64,000 nucleotides of DNA from Streptomyces sp. S465 (GCF_026898115.1 NZ_CP114036.1:7186001-7250000); one strand, 5' to 3'; shown: positions 1-8,213, counted from the stretch's first letter. The notes: generated from the letters alone by a model not told the origin. Program-made: numbers and translations.

Positions 1-759
1 GAGGTGATGCGGCGGGTGGTCACCGAGATGCACATGGCGGAGGTGTCCATCTGCTACGGCATGACCGAGACCTCACCGGTGTCCGTCCAGACCCGGCCCG
101 AGGACGACCTGACCCACCGCACCGGGACGGTCGGCCGGGTGATGCCGCATGTCGAGGTCAAGGTCGTCGACCCGGCCACCGGGCTGACCGTGCCCCGGGG
201 CACCCGCGGTGAGCTGTGCACCCGCGGCTACTCGGTGATGCTCGGCTACTGGCAGGAGCCCGAGCGGACCGCCGAGGCGATCGACTCGGCGCGCTGGATG
301 CACACCGGCGACCTCGCGGTGATGGACGCGGACGGATACGTCCGGATCGTCGGCCGGATCAAGGACATGATCGTCCGCGGTGGGGAGAACGTCTATCCCC
401 GGGAGATCGAGGAGTTCCTGCACACCCACCCCAAGATCGCGGACGTGCAGGTCGTCGGCGTACCGGATGAGAAGTACGGCGAGGAGATCCTGGCCTGCGT
501 CATCCTGCGCGAGGGCGCCAGGACCCTCACCCGCGACGAGCTCGCCCGCTTCTGCCGGGGCCGCCTCGCCCACTACAAGGTGCCCCGCTATCTGCGTCTC
601 ATGGACGCCTTCCCGATGACGGTCAGCGGCAAGGTCCGCAAGGTCGAGCTGCGCGAGGCGGCCGCCCGGGAGCTGCTGTCCGAGACCCGGTCCGAGGCCG
701 ACCCGGCCAGAGCCGAGGCAACCGCCGCACGCGCTGAACCCCAGGCCGCGCGCGGCTGA
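1..759 (+). CDS. Acyl-CoA synthetase (AMP-forming), C-terminal part
   Basis: This is the 3' end of an adenylate-forming enzyme; the reading frame is open from base 1, so the N-terminal half lies outside the window. Enzymes of this family activate a carboxylic (often fatty) acid with ATP and transfer it to CoA in the cytosol. Visible motifs in order are YGMTETSP near residue 19, HTGDLAVMDADGYV near 101, the hinge motif GRIKDMIVRGGENVYP near 118, and the catalytic lysine in TVSGKVRK near 210. The last 25 residues are an Ala/Glu/Arg-rich tail beyond the usual family end. The acyl substrate cannot be told from this part. It converges on the metallopeptidase gene that ends 73 bases further on. Confidence 0.9.
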   Translation, partial: EVMRRVVTEMHMAEVSICYGMTETSPVSVQTRPEDDLTHRTGTVGRVMPHVEVKVVDPATGLTVPRGTRGELCTRGYSVMLGYWQEPERTAEAIDSARWMHTGDLAVMDADGYVRIVGRIKDMIVRGGENVYPREIEEFLHTHPKIADVQVVGVPDEKYGEEILACVILREGARTLTRDELARFCRGRLAHYKVPRYLRLMDAFPMTVSGKVRKVELREAAARELLSETRSEADPARAEATAARAEPQAARG

Positions 760-831
760 CTCAGCTGATCCAGCTGATGCGATGAGGGCCCCTCGACCCA
801 GCAGGGGCCCACACCCCCGCCGAGCCGCCCG

Positions 832-1608
832 TCACCGGATGACGTCGGGCAGGCAGGACGTCACTCCGGAGCGCGCGCCGCGGCTGAAGGAGGAGAGACG
901 CTGGGCGGCGTCGCCATGGTCGGAGACGTCGGTCCACGGGGTCCTGTCGGCGAGCGCGGTCAGGGCGTCCGCCAGCTCCTCGGTGTCACCCTCCTCGAAG
1001 GTGAGGGTTGCGTCCCGGGCGGCTCCGAAGAGGACCGCCCCGGCCAGACAGTCGGCCTGGAGCTCACGGGCCAGCTCCACCAGGCCCGCGTCCAGGCGGT
1101 TCTGGACGGCGTGGCCCCACTCATGGGCGATCACCAGATAGACCCAGGCGTCGCCCCGTGCGTGGCCCCAGCGCATCAGGTCCCTGTCCCAGGCCAGGTA
1201 GTCGCCGTCGGAGCAGTAGACGGCGTTGTCGTCGGGGAGGGGCTCACCGCCGCACACCGGGGTGTCGAGGGCGGTCCCGGCGTACGCCCCGTCGTACGGC
1301 CCCAGGACCCGGGGCGGTTGGTAGCCGCCGGTGAACAGCTCGGACCAGTGGGTCCGCCAGTAGGTGTCGGTGATGGCGACCGCCGCGTCGATGTCCCGCT
1401 CCACCTCCGTACGGCCGTCGGTCCCGCCGGTGTCCGTGGGCCGGCCGGGCGTATCCGGTGCGGTGCCGGGCGCGGGCGCCGACTCGACCGGGGAGCTGTC
1501 CAGCGGGCGCGGGGACGGATCGGCACCTCCCCCGCACCCGGCCACCAGGAGCAGGGCCAAGGCGGCGACGATCGGAGCCCATGACCTCGGGCACCACGGA
1601 ACAGCCAT
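832..1608 (-). CDS. Putative neutral zinc metallopeptidase, lipoprotein
   Basis: A 258-residue exported protein. The N-terminus has a hydrophobic stretch followed by a lipobox (LLLVAGC, Cys about residue 25), so it should be anchored outside the membrane. A Ser/Pro/Asp/Thr-rich linker leads into a domain with the metal-binding motif HEWGHAVQ and a downstream ELQADC, which fits the HExxH-plus-distal-Glu/Asp pattern of the putative neutral zinc metallopeptidase family (YpfJ-like). A GGAGG ribosome binding site lies 7 bases before the ATG. The substrate is unknown. The next minus-strand gene ends 105 bases upstream, so it may have its own promoter. Confidence 0.82.
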   Translation of the reverse strand: MAVPWCPRSWAPIVAALALLLVAGCGGGADPSPRPLDSSPVESAPAPGTAPDTPGRPTDTGGTDGRTEVERDIDAAVAITDTYWRTHWSELFTGGYQPPRVLGPYDGAYAGTALDTPVCGGEPLPDDNAVYCSDGDYLAWDRDLMRWGHARGDAWVYLVIAHEWGHAVQNRLDAGLVELARELQADCLAGAVLFGAARDATLTFEEGDTEELADALTALADRTPWTDVSDHGDAAQRLSSFSRGARSGVTSCLPDVIR

Positions 1609-1713
1609 CGTTCGGCCTCCGGCCGGTCGAGAGTCGAGAGTCGAGAGGAGGAACGGGTGAACGGTGGACGGTGATCCCTCAACGGAACCGTTCCCCCGTC
1701 AGGGGACGGGGGA

Positions 1714-2433
1714 TCAGCTGTTCGGCGGTCCCAGCCGGATCAGTGTGTCCGCCGGGTCGTTGACGGGCTGCGGGGTGCCGGTCAGGTCCATGATGAAAAG
1801 CGGCAGATGGAGCGCGTCGGCGCGGGCCCGCGCCTCCCGCGCGTAGCCCGCCAGCGAGAAGAAGACGCTCACGGCCGACTTCTGGAGCCCGTTCAGCCAC
1901 AGGCATTCGATGTCCCGCAGCCCGGTGGGGCGGGTGGTCGGATCGACCTGGGCGACGACGCCCATCCCGTAGAGGTCCACCCCGGACCCGGCCCGGTCCT
2001 CCGACGGGCGCAGGCCGTGGAAGCCGAGCCAGGTCAGATACTGCGCGGCGGCGGCGACCGCGTCCCGCGCCGTGCGGATCGTCACCGGCTGGAAGGCCGG
2101 GCGCGGCACGACCGGGCCGCCGCGCCCCGCCGCCGCACCCGGGCCGGCGGGGCGCGGCTCGGCCGGGGGCGGTGCGGCGGCGACCGGGACGCGGACCACC
2201 GCGCCGCAGCCGCAGCCGAGCTCCGGCTGCGGCCAGTGGCCCCGGCGGCCGCAGGCGGGGCAGTCCACCGCCACCCAGAGGTTCTCCCAGGTGCGGTGGG
2301 CGATCTCCTCCGGGGCGCCGTCGCGGAGGACGGGCAGGGTGACCGGCGCGCCGCACGGACAGGGGAAGGTGGGCGGCGTGAACGGCTGCTCGCGACGGCA
2401 CGCGGGACAACGCACCGGCACGTTGTCTGTCAT
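1714..2433 (-). CDS. Zinc-ribbon protein with Mrr-like nuclease-fold C-terminus
   Basis: The ATG at 2433 is preferred because the protein then begins MTDNVPVRCPAC, directly at a zinc-binding region; the frame stays open for 14 more codons upstream. The first 90 residues carry three to four Cys pairs (CPAC, CPCG, CPACG, CGCG) as expected for tandem zinc ribbons. A Pro/Ala linker follows, then about 100 residues that resemble the restriction-endonuclease-like Mrr fold: SGVDLYGMGVVAQVD, then FFSLAGYAREARARAD and LFIMDLTG. The usual Mrr catalytic QxK is QVD here, so the lysine is missing and nuclease activity is doubtful. The fold assignment is inferred from the pattern of residues, not from a search. 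It is divergent from the 2570 gene. Confidence 0.55.
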   Translation of the reverse strand: MTDNVPVRCPACRREQPFTPPTFPCPCGAPVTLPVLRDGAPEEIAHRTWENLWVAVDCPACGRRGHWPQPELGCGCGAVVRVPVAAAPPPAEPRPAGPGAAAGRGGPVVPRPAFQPVTIRTARDAVAAAAQYLTWLGFHGLRPSEDRAGSGVDLYGMGVVAQVDPTTRPTGLRDIECLWLNGLQKSAVSVFFSLAGYAREARARADALHLPLFIMDLTGTPQPVNDPADTLIRLGPPNS

Positions 2434-2569
2434 CGGGGCGCTCCGTGGACGGGGGCGGACGCGGTATCCGTCCATGCTCCCGGAAGCGGGTGGCGCGGGG
2501 ATGTACTTGGGCGTTCTGTCCCCCGTAGTGGGGGCACCGTGTTACGGCCTGACGCAGTAGGTTGGCGGC
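2434..2569. promoter_or_regulatory. Divergent control region with short inverted repeat
   Basis: The region between the zinc-ribbon gene and the 83-residue gene holds an inverted repeat CCCCC-GTAGT-GGGGG at 2520-2534. A TAGGTT hexamer at 2558-2563 matches the Streptomyces -10 pattern TAGRRT. The GTG start at 2570 follows only 6 bases later with no visible ribosome binding site, which suggests a leaderless transcript. I see no good -35 hexamer, so the promoter call is tentative. Confidence 0.35.
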
Positions 2570-2821
2570 GTGAGACTGAGGGTTGAGTTCACCACCGAAC
2601 CGTTCGACCTCGACGAGGTGCCGCCGCACGCCGTGGCGGCCCGCGAGACCGTCCAGGCCGCCCCGCTGGACGCCGTCGACGTCGGCCCGTTCGGCAACAC
2701 CGCCGAGGGCGGGGCGGACGCGGTGCTCCAGGCCGTCGACCAGCTCCTGCGCGCCTCCCTCGGGGCCGGTGCCACCCGGATATCGCTCCAGGTCAGCGTG
2801 GTGGGGGAGGGGGAGACATGA
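2570..2821 (+). CDS. Small MTH1187/YqgV-like (thiamine-binding-fold) protein
   Basis: An 83-residue protein with no signal peptide. The pattern PLDAVDVGPFGNTAEG, then an amphipathic helix (VLQAVDQLLRASL) and a strand (GATRISLQVSVV), resembles the ferredoxin-like MTH1187/YqgV family, some members of which bind thiamine. This is a pattern match only. Its last 4 bases overlap the start of the next gene (ATGA at 2818-2821), so the two proteins are almost certainly made together and may form a complex. Position just ahead of uraD suggests a role in sensing or regulation of urate catabolism, but nothing in the sequence proves this. Confidence 0.6.
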   Translation: MRLRVEFTTEPFDLDEVPPHAVAARETVQAAPLDAVDVGPFGNTAEGGADAVLQAVDQLLRASLGAGATRISLQVSVVGEGET

Positions 2822-3189
2822 GCGGACCGGCCAATCACCCCTTCGCCGCCGCGGTGAAACCGCTCGTGGACGCCATGGGCGGCGAGATGATCGCCCCGGA
2901 CCGGGCGCGGGGCGACGATGTGGTGCTCTCCTGGGAGGGCCGCCCGGTGGTCGCCGTCAGGCTGCCGCATCTCTCCGACTCGCTCGACCGCATCCTCGCC
3001 GACCTCCAGCGCCGCCACGGCGTGCCGCTCTCGGCCCTCGACCGCAAGACCAAGCAGTCCGTCGTCCGCCACCTCGAACAGCGTGGCGCCTTCTCCGTGC
3101 GCCACGGCGTGGAGACGGTCGCCGGAGCCCTCGGCGTGAGCCGCTTCACCGTCTACAACTACCTCAACCGCGAGAAGAGCGGGGACTGA
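2818..3189 (+). CDS. Helix-turn-helix protein upstream of the urate genes
   Basis: A 123-residue soluble protein. The C-terminal 30 residues hold a clear HTH (VAGALGVSRFTVYNYLNRE), the recognition-helix style of small Fis/PucR-type DNA-binding segments. The first 70 residues carry VVLSWEGRPVVAVRLP and an arginine-rich helix pair, and could be the ligand or dimer part. It is translationally coupled to the 83-residue protein before it and lies 100 bases before uraD. It is the best local candidate for a regulator of uraD-hiuH-pucL, possibly acting on the palindrome at 3242-3256; that link is inference. Confidence 0.65.
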   Translation: MSGPANHPFAAAVKPLVDAMGGEMIAPDRARGDDVVLSWEGRPVVAVRLPHLSDSLDRILADLQRRHGVPLSALDRKTKQSVVRHLEQRGAFSVRHGVETVAGALGVSRFTVYNYLNREKSGD

Positions 3190-3241
3190 CGGTCCCGTCA
3201 CGGGCCCCCGCCCGCATCGGCCGCTCCGTAACGCGGATTTT

Positions 3242-3282
3242 TCAACAAACTGTTGACGCTCGATACGAGGGCCTCCTAGCTT
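3242..3282 (+). promoter_or_regulatory. uraD promoter with operator-like palindrome, probably leaderless
   Basis: TTGACG at 3253-3258 and TAGCTT at 3277-3282 are separated by 18 bases, a good fit to the Streptomyces housekeeping promoter. Transcription would then begin near 3289-3290, at the GTG start itself. A perfect inverted repeat TCAACA-AAC-TGTTGA (3242-3256) overlaps the -35 element, a position where a bound repressor would block RNA polymerase. The half-site TGTTGA recurs in the control region of allantoinase. Confidence 0.6.
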
Positions 3283-3289
3283 GCGGAGG

Positions 3290-3820
3290 GTGACTACCAG
3301 TGCTCCGCCGGGCCTGGCCCGGTTCAACGCGGTGGACGGGCGCGACGCGGCCCGGATGCTGCGCGAGGTGTGCGCGAGCCGGGCCTGGGCCGCGGCGGTG
3401 GCGGACGGACGGCCGTACGCCACCCTCGGCGAACTGCTCGACGCCGCCGACGCGGCCACGGCCGGGCTGACCGCCGCCGATCTGGCCGAGGCGACGGCCG
3501 CGCACCCGCCCATCGGACGGCCGGCGCCGGGCGACGCCGCCTCGGCGCGGGAGCAGAGCGGGGTGCGGGACGAGGAGCGGGCACAGCTGCTGGAGCTGAA
3601 CCGCGCCTACCAGGAGCGCCACGGCCAGGTCTTCCTGATCTGCGCCACCGGCCGCACCGGCGCGGAGATGCTGGCCGCGCTGCGGACACGGATCGGCCAT
3701 GACGCCGAGACCGAGCGCGAGACCGTGCGCACCGAACTGGGAAAGATCAACCGCATCCGGCTGACCCGGTGGGCGGAGACCCTCCAGGCCCCGCGGGCCC
3801 CGGCGGAAGGAGAGCGGTGA
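3290..3820 (+). CDS. uraD: 2-oxo-4-hydroxy-4-carboxy-5-ureidoimidazoline decarboxylase
   Basis: OHCU decarboxylase carries out the last step of urate conversion to S-allantoin. The protein (176 residues from the GTG at 3290) has the family's landmarks: GLARFNAVD at the N-terminus, AHPPIG with the catalytic histidine, SAREQSG with the conserved Ser and Glu, and FLICATGRTGAEML followed by the ETERETVRTELGKINRIRL helix. A TTG three codons earlier is also open, but GGAGG would then lie inside the gene and the promoter geometry points to 3290 as both transcription and translation start. Its stop TGA overlaps the ATG of the next gene by one base, so uraD-hiuH-uricase is one operon. Confidence 0.92.
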   Translation: MTTSAPPGLARFNAVDGRDAARMLREVCASRAWAAAVADGRPYATLGELLDAADAATAGLTAADLAEATAAHPPIGRPAPGDAASAREQSGVRDEERAQLLELNRAYQERHGQVFLICATGRTGAEMLAALRTRIGHDAETERETVRTELGKINRIRLTRWAETLQAPRAPAEGER

Positions 3821-4158
3821 TGCCGACCGGCGCCACGTCCGTGTCCACCCACATCCTGGACACCAGCATCGGCCGCCCCGCCGTGGGCGTGGTCGTCGAG
3901 CTGGCCGTCCGCTCGGGGCCCGGTACCGAGTGGACGCCGCACGCCGACTCCCTCACCGACGCCGACGGGCGCTGCCAGGACCTGCCGGCGCTCCCCGAGG
4001 GCACCACCCACGCACGGCTGCGCTTCGAGACCGGGCCGTATCTGACCCACGCCTTCTTCCCGGAGGTCGCGGTCGCCTTCGCCGTCGAGCCGGGTGAGCA
4101 CTACCACGTACCGCTGCTGCTCACCCCGTTCGGCTACTCCGTCTACCGAGGGAGCTAG
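3820..4158 (+). CDS. hiuH: 5-hydroxyisourate hydrolase (transthyretin-like)
   Basis: HIU hydrolase opens the 5-hydroxyisourate made by uricase to give OHCU, the substrate of UraD. The 112-residue product has the family's normal length, the N-terminal HILDTSIGRPA motif with the active-site histidine, a conserved arginine in ARLRFETG, and the diagnostic C-terminal YRGS. The ATG at 3820 overlaps the uraD stop and has GGAAGGAG before it; the longer open frame to 3769 is not needed. The next gene, uricase, starts 5 bases after the stop. Confidence 0.95.
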   Translation: MPTGATSVSTHILDTSIGRPAVGVVVELAVRSGPGTEWTPHADSLTDADGRCQDLPALPEGTTHARLRFETGPYLTHAFFPEVAVAFAVEPGEHYHVPLLLTPFGYSVYRGS

Positions 4159-4163
4159 CACCG

Positions 4164-5045
4164 ATGCCCACGCTCGGCCCGAACCGTTACGGCAAAGCCG
4201 AAACCCGTGTCGTCCGGGTGGTGCGCGACGGCGCCGTGCACCACCTCAAGGACCTCAACGTCTCGGTGGCGCTCGCCGGGGAGATGGACGCGGTCCACCT
4301 CCGCGGTGACAACGCCAACGTCCTGCCGACCGACACCGTCAAGAACACCGTGTACGCCTTCGCCAAGGAGCACGGCATCGACGCGGCCGAGGAGTTCGGC
4401 ATCCGGCTGGCCCGGCACTTCGTCACCGGGCAGGAGTCCATCCACCGGGCCCGGGTGCGGATCGAGGAGTACGCCTGGGAGCGGATCGAGACGGCCGGGA
4501 GCGCCCGGCACTCCTTCGCCCGCCGCGGCCAGGAGGTCCGCACCGCCCGGATCGCCTACGACGGCGAGCGCTGGGAGGTGGTCTCCGGGCTCACCGGGCT
4601 CACCGTCCTGAACACCACGGACTCCGAGTTCCGGGGCTATGTCAAGGACCGTTACACCACGCTCGAGGAGACATCCGACCGCGTCCTCGCCACCGATGTG
4701 CACGCCCGCTGGCGCTACGGCTGGAGCGATGACACCCGGCCGGTGCCGGACTGGCAGCACGCCCACGCCGAGGCACGCGGCCATCTGCTGAGCGCGTTCG
4801 CCGAGACGTACTCCCGCTCGCTCCAGCAGACGCTGTACCAGATGGGCGCGCGGGTCATCGAGCGCCGGCCCGAGATCGACGAGATACGGCTCTCGCTGCC
4901 CAACAAGCACCACGTCCTGGTCGATCTGGAACCCTTCGGCCTCACCAACGACAACGAGGTCTACGTCGCCGCCGACCGGCCGTACGGCCTCATCGAGGCC
5001 ACCGTGCTCCGGGACGGCGCCGAGCCCCTGATCCCCACCGACTGA
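4164..5045 (+). CDS. pucL: Urate oxidase (uricase)
   Basis: Cofactor-free uricase oxidises urate with O2 to 5-hydroxyisourate and H2O2. The 293-residue length is typical. Landmarks are the N-terminal GPNRYGKAETRVVRV with the catalytic lysine, NANVLPTDTVKNTVYAFAK with the catalytic Thr-Asp, and the C-terminal LSLPNKHHVLVDLEPFGL with the active-site Asn/His, followed by NEVYVAADRPYGLIEATV. GAGGGAG precedes the ATG by 9 bases. It is the third gene of the uraD operon and is followed after 22 bases by an amidohydrolase gene in the same direction. Confidence 0.96.
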   Translation: MPTLGPNRYGKAETRVVRVVRDGAVHHLKDLNVSVALAGEMDAVHLRGDNANVLPTDTVKNTVYAFAKEHGIDAAEEFGIRLARHFVTGQESIHRARVRIEEYAWERIETAGSARHSFARRGQEVRTARIAYDGERWEVVSGLTGLTVLNTTDSEFRGYVKDRYTTLEETSDRVLATDVHARWRYGWSDDTRPVPDWQHAHAEARGHLLSAFAETYSRSLQQTLYQMGARVIERRPEIDEIRLSLPNKHHVLVDLEPFGLTNDNEVYVAADRPYGLIEATVLRDGAEPLIPTD

Positions 5046-5067
5046 CCCGACGGAAGGGCCACGCGCC

Positions 5068-6438
5068 GTGAACCGCATCGTCATCGAGAACTGTGCCGTC
5101 GCGACCGTGGACGCGAAGGACACCGAGTACGCCGGCGGCCATGTCGTCGTCGCGGGCGACCGCGTCGAGTCGGTGGGCGAGGGGCGCGCGCCCCAGGGGC
5201 TCGAGGGCGTCGTCCGCCGCATCGACGGCACCGGGCATCTGGTCACCCCGGGCCTGGTCAACACCCATCACCACTTCTACCAGTGGCTCACCCGCGGCCT
5301 GGCCCAGGACAGCAACCTCTTCGACTGGCTGGTCGCGCTCTACCCCGCCTGGGCGCGGATCGACGAGCCGATGGTCCACGCGGCGGCGCGCGGCTCGCTC
5401 GCGATGATGGTGCGCGGCGGGGTCACCACCGCCATGGACCACCACTACGTCTTTCCGCGCGGCGGCGGCGATCTGCTGGGCGCCGAGATCCGCGCGGCGC
5501 GCGAACTGGGGGTGCGCTTCACCGCCGCCCGCGGCTCCATGGACCTGGGCGCCTCCGCCGGCGGGCTGCCGCCGGACTTCGCCGTGGAGTCCACCGAGGA
5601 GGCGCTGGCCGCCACCGAGGAGGCCATCGACGCCCACCACGACCCGGGTTTCGGCGCGATGCTCCAGATCGCGGTCGCCCCCTGCTCGCCCTTCTCGGTC
5701 TCCACCGAACTCCTCCGCGAGGCCGCGGCGCTGGCCCGCCGCAAGGGCGTCCGGCTGCACACCCATGGCTCGGAGACGGTGGAGGAGGAGAAGTTCTGCC
5801 GGGAGCGGTTCGGGATGGGGCCGACCGACTACTTCGCGTCGACCGGCTGGCTGGGCGAGGACGTGTGGATGGCCCACTGCGTCCATATGAGCGACACCGA
5901 CATCCAGGCGTTCGCCCGGACCGGCACCGGCGTGGCCCACTGCCCCTCGTCCAACGCCCGGCTCGCCGCCGGGATCGCCCGCGTCCCCGATCTGCTCGCC
6001 GCGGGCGTACCGGTGGGCCTCGGCGTGGACGGCACCGCCTCCAACGAATCCGGTGAGCTGCACACCGAACTGCGCAACGCGCTGCTGGTCAACCGGCTCG
6101 GCGCGCACCGCGAGAAGGCGCTGACCGCCCGCCAGGCGCTGCGTCTGGGCACCCACGGCGGTGCGCGGGTGCTCGGCCGCCAGGACCAGATCGGCTCCCT
6201 GGAGCCGGGCAAACTGGCCGATCTGGTGCTGTGGAAGCTGGACGGGCTGGGCCACTCCTCGATCGCCGACCCGGTCGCGGCCCTCGTCCTCGGCGCCCCG
6301 GCCCCGGTGACGCTGTCGCTGGTGGGCGGGGTTCCGGTGGTGGAGTCGGGCCGGCTGCGCACCGTGGACGAGGACGAGATCGCCCGCGAGGCGCGCGCCC
6401 AGGCGCGACGCCTCGCCCGTATCGCGGCGGACGGCTGA
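5068..6438 (+). CDS. 8-oxoguanine deaminase-like amidohydrolase
   Basis: A 456-residue metal-dependent deaminase of the TRZ/ATZ group. The metal ligands are visible: NTHHHFYQ near residue 67, HTHGSE near 230, AHCVHMSD near 270 and GLGVDGTASNE near 320. Closest named relatives that I can recall convert 8-oxoguanine to urate, which would feed the uricase encoded just upstream; guanine or hydroxyatrazine-type substrates cannot be excluded from sequence alone. GGAAGGG lies 9 bases before the GTG. An inverted repeat overlapping its stop codon forms the operon's likely terminator. Confidence 0.82.
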   Translation: MNRIVIENCAVATVDAKDTEYAGGHVVVAGDRVESVGEGRAPQGLEGVVRRIDGTGHLVTPGLVNTHHHFYQWLTRGLAQDSNLFDWLVALYPAWARIDEPMVHAAARGSLAMMVRGGVTTAMDHHYVFPRGGGDLLGAEIRAARELGVRFTAARGSMDLGASAGGLPPDFAVESTEEALAATEEAIDAHHDPGFGAMLQIAVAPCSPFSVSTELLREAAALARRKGVRLHTHGSETVEEEKFCRERFGMGPTDYFASTGWLGEDVWMAHCVHMSDTDIQAFARTGTGVAHCPSSNARLAAGIARVPDLLAAGVPVGLGVDGTASNESGELHTELRNALLVNRLGAHREKALTARQALRLGTHGGARVLGRQDQIGSLEPGKLADLVLWKLDGLGHSSIADPVAALVLGAPAPVTLSLVGGVPVVESGRLRTVDEDEIAREARAQARRLARIAADG

Positions 6439-6455
6439 ACGTCGCCGCGATACGG
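6417..6455. terminator. Inverted repeat between purine operon and aceB
   Basis: Two perfect 13-base arms (6417-6429 and 6443-6455, core CGTATCGCGGCG) flank a 13-base loop that contains the stop codon of the deaminase. It lies between convergent genes and can serve both strands. There is no T-run, as is usual in Streptomyces. Confidence 0.7.
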
Positions 6456-6475
6456 ACGGTGTCGTCCGGCGCCGC

Positions 6476-8095
6476 TCAGTCCAGCAGCTCGTACGCGGGC
6501 AGGGTCAGGAACTCCGCGTAGTCCTCGTCCAGCGCGACCCGCAGCAGCAGATCGTGCGCCTGGCTCCACCGGCCCGCGCCGAAGGCGTCCTCGCCGATCT
6601 CCTCGCGGATCGCCGCCAGCTCCTCGGCGGCGACCTTGACGACGAGATCGGCGGTGGCCCGCTCGCCGTTCTCGAAGGTGACCCCGGTGTTGACCCACTG
6701 CCAGATCTGGGAGCGGGAGATCTCGGCGGTGGCCGCGTCCTCCATCAGGTTGAAGATCGCGACGGCGCCGAGGCCGCGCAGCCACGCCTCGATGTAGCGG
6801 ATGCCGACCTGTACCGCGTTGCGCAGGCCGTGCTGGGTGGGCTTGGCGTCGAGCGACGCGATGTCGATCAGCTCGGCGGCGGTGACCCGGACGTCCTCGC
6901 GCAGCCGGTCCTTCTGGTGCGGCCGGTCGCCGAGGACCGCGTCGAAGGAGGCGCGGGCGACCGGGACCAGATCGGGGTGGGCGACCCAGGAGCCGTCGAA
7001 ACCGTCCTGCGCCTCCCGGTCCTTGTCGGCCCTGACCTTGTCGAACGCGACGGCGTTGACCTCGGGGTCGCGGCGCGAGGGGATGAAGGCCGCCATGCCG
7101 CCGATCGCGTGCGCGCCGCGCTGGTGGCAGGTGCGCACCAGCAGTTCGGTGTAGGCGCGCATGAACGGGGCGGTCATCGTGACCGCGTTGCGGTCGGGCA
7201 GGACGAAACCGGGGCCGGCGTCGCGGAAGTTCTTGACGATGGAGAAGAGGTAGTCCCAGCGGCCCGCGTTGAGCCCGGAGGCGTGGTCGCGGAGCTCGTA
7301 GAGGATCTCGTCCATTTCGTACGCCGCCGTGATCGTCTCGATGAGAACGGTGGCGCGGATCGTCCCTTGCGGAATCCCGAGGTAGTCCTGAGCGAAGACG
7401 AAGACGTCGTTCCAGAGGCGGGCCTCCAGATGCGACTCGGTCTTGGGGAGGTAGAAGTACGGCCCCTTGCCGAGGGTGAGCAGACGGCGGGCGTTGTGGA
7501 AGAAGTACAGCCCGAAGTCGACGAGGGCACCGGGGACGGCGCGGCCGTCGGCGGCCCGCAGATGGCGCTCGTCGAGGTGCCAGCCGCGCGGCCGGGTGAC
7601 GACGGTGGCCAGCTCCTCGGCGGGCCGCAGTGCGTAGCTCTTGCCCTCGGGGGAGGTGAAGTCGATCCGGCGCTCATAGGCGTCGATCAGATTGAGCTGA
7701 CCGCCGATCACATTCGCCCAGGTGGGGGCGGAGGCGTCCTCGAAATCGGCGAGCCAGACCTTGGCGCCCGAGTTGAGGGCGTTGATGGTCATCTTGCGGT
7801 CGGTGGGGCCGGTGATCTCCACCCGGCGGTCCTCGAGCGCGGGCGGGGCCGGGGCGACGCGCCAGTCGGGGTCGTCGCGGATGTGGGCGGTCTCCGGCAG
7901 GAAGTCCAGGCTGCTGGTGCGGGCGATCGCGGCGCGGCGTTCCGCGCGGCGCGCCAGCAGCTCGTCGCGGCGGGGGGTGAAGCGGTGGTGGAGCTCGGCC
8001 AGGAAGGTCAGGGCCGCGTCGGTCAGCACCTCCCCCTGACGCTCCAGCGGCTCGGCGTCGACGACGGCCACCGGGGACGGCGCTGCTGCGGACAT
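6476..8095 (-). CDS. aceB: Malate synthase A
   Basis: Condenses glyoxylate with acetyl-CoA to malate in the cytosol. At 539 residues it has the normal length of the A isoform. The family signature GLNAGRWDYLFS is present near residue 270, with preceding LIETITAAYEMDEILYELR and the KTESHLEARLWNDVF segment; MTAPFMRAY follows. Start ATG at 8095 has AAGGAG 9 bases upstream. Its place among the allantoin genes suggests that it takes up glyoxylate released from ureidoglycolate. An IclR-type motif upstream of the gene (8162-8176) fits control by the IclR protein encoded at 10514-11317. Confidence 0.96.
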   Translation of the reverse strand: MSAAAPSPVAVVDAEPLERQGEVLTDAALTFLAELHHRFTPRRDELLARRAERRAAIARTSSLDFLPETAHIRDDPDWRVAPAPPALEDRRVEITGPTDRKMTINALNSGAKVWLADFEDASAPTWANVIGGQLNLIDAYERRIDFTSPEGKSYALRPAEELATVVTRPRGWHLDERHLRAADGRAVPGALVDFGLYFFHNARRLLTLGKGPYFYLPKTESHLEARLWNDVFVFAQDYLGIPQGTIRATVLIETITAAYEMDEILYELRDHASGLNAGRWDYLFSIVKNFRDAGPGFVLPDRNAVTMTAPFMRAYTELLVRTCHQRGAHAIGGMAAFIPSRRDPEVNAVAFDKVRADKDREAQDGFDGSWVAHPDLVPVARASFDAVLGDRPHQKDRLREDVRVTAAELIDIASLDAKPTQHGLRNAVQVGIRYIEAWLRGLGAVAIFNLMEDAATAEISRSQIWQWVNTGVTFENGERATADLVVKVAAEELAAIREEIGEDAFGAGRWSQAHDLLLRVALDEDYAEFLTLPAYELLD

Positions 8096-8161
8096 GGGCT
8101 GTCACTCCTTAGGCGAGGCACGGCGGAACACACGCGATGCTTCTGTGTCGCGGATACTAAT

Positions 8162-8176
8162 TTTCTCATGGTGGAA
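8162..8176. promoter_or_regulatory. Putative AllR/IclR-type operator of aceB
   Basis: Read on the minus strand the site is TTCCACCATGAGAAA. It matches the same spaced pattern TTCC-N7-GRAA found in the centre of the large palindrome upstream of allantoinase (TTCCGGTTCGCGGAA, 11518-11532). It sits 67 bases before the malate synthase start, in its promoter region. The shared pattern is seen; binding by the IclR protein is inferred. Confidence 0.45.
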
Positions 8177-8213
8177 GATCAATGATGCGGGGAACGTCTC
8201 GTCCCGTGTCCCC

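Noticed and set aside
832..1141. Plus-strand open frames opposite the metallopeptidase
   Set aside because: They are antisense shadows with no conserved motif; the minus strand carries the lipobox and HEWGH.
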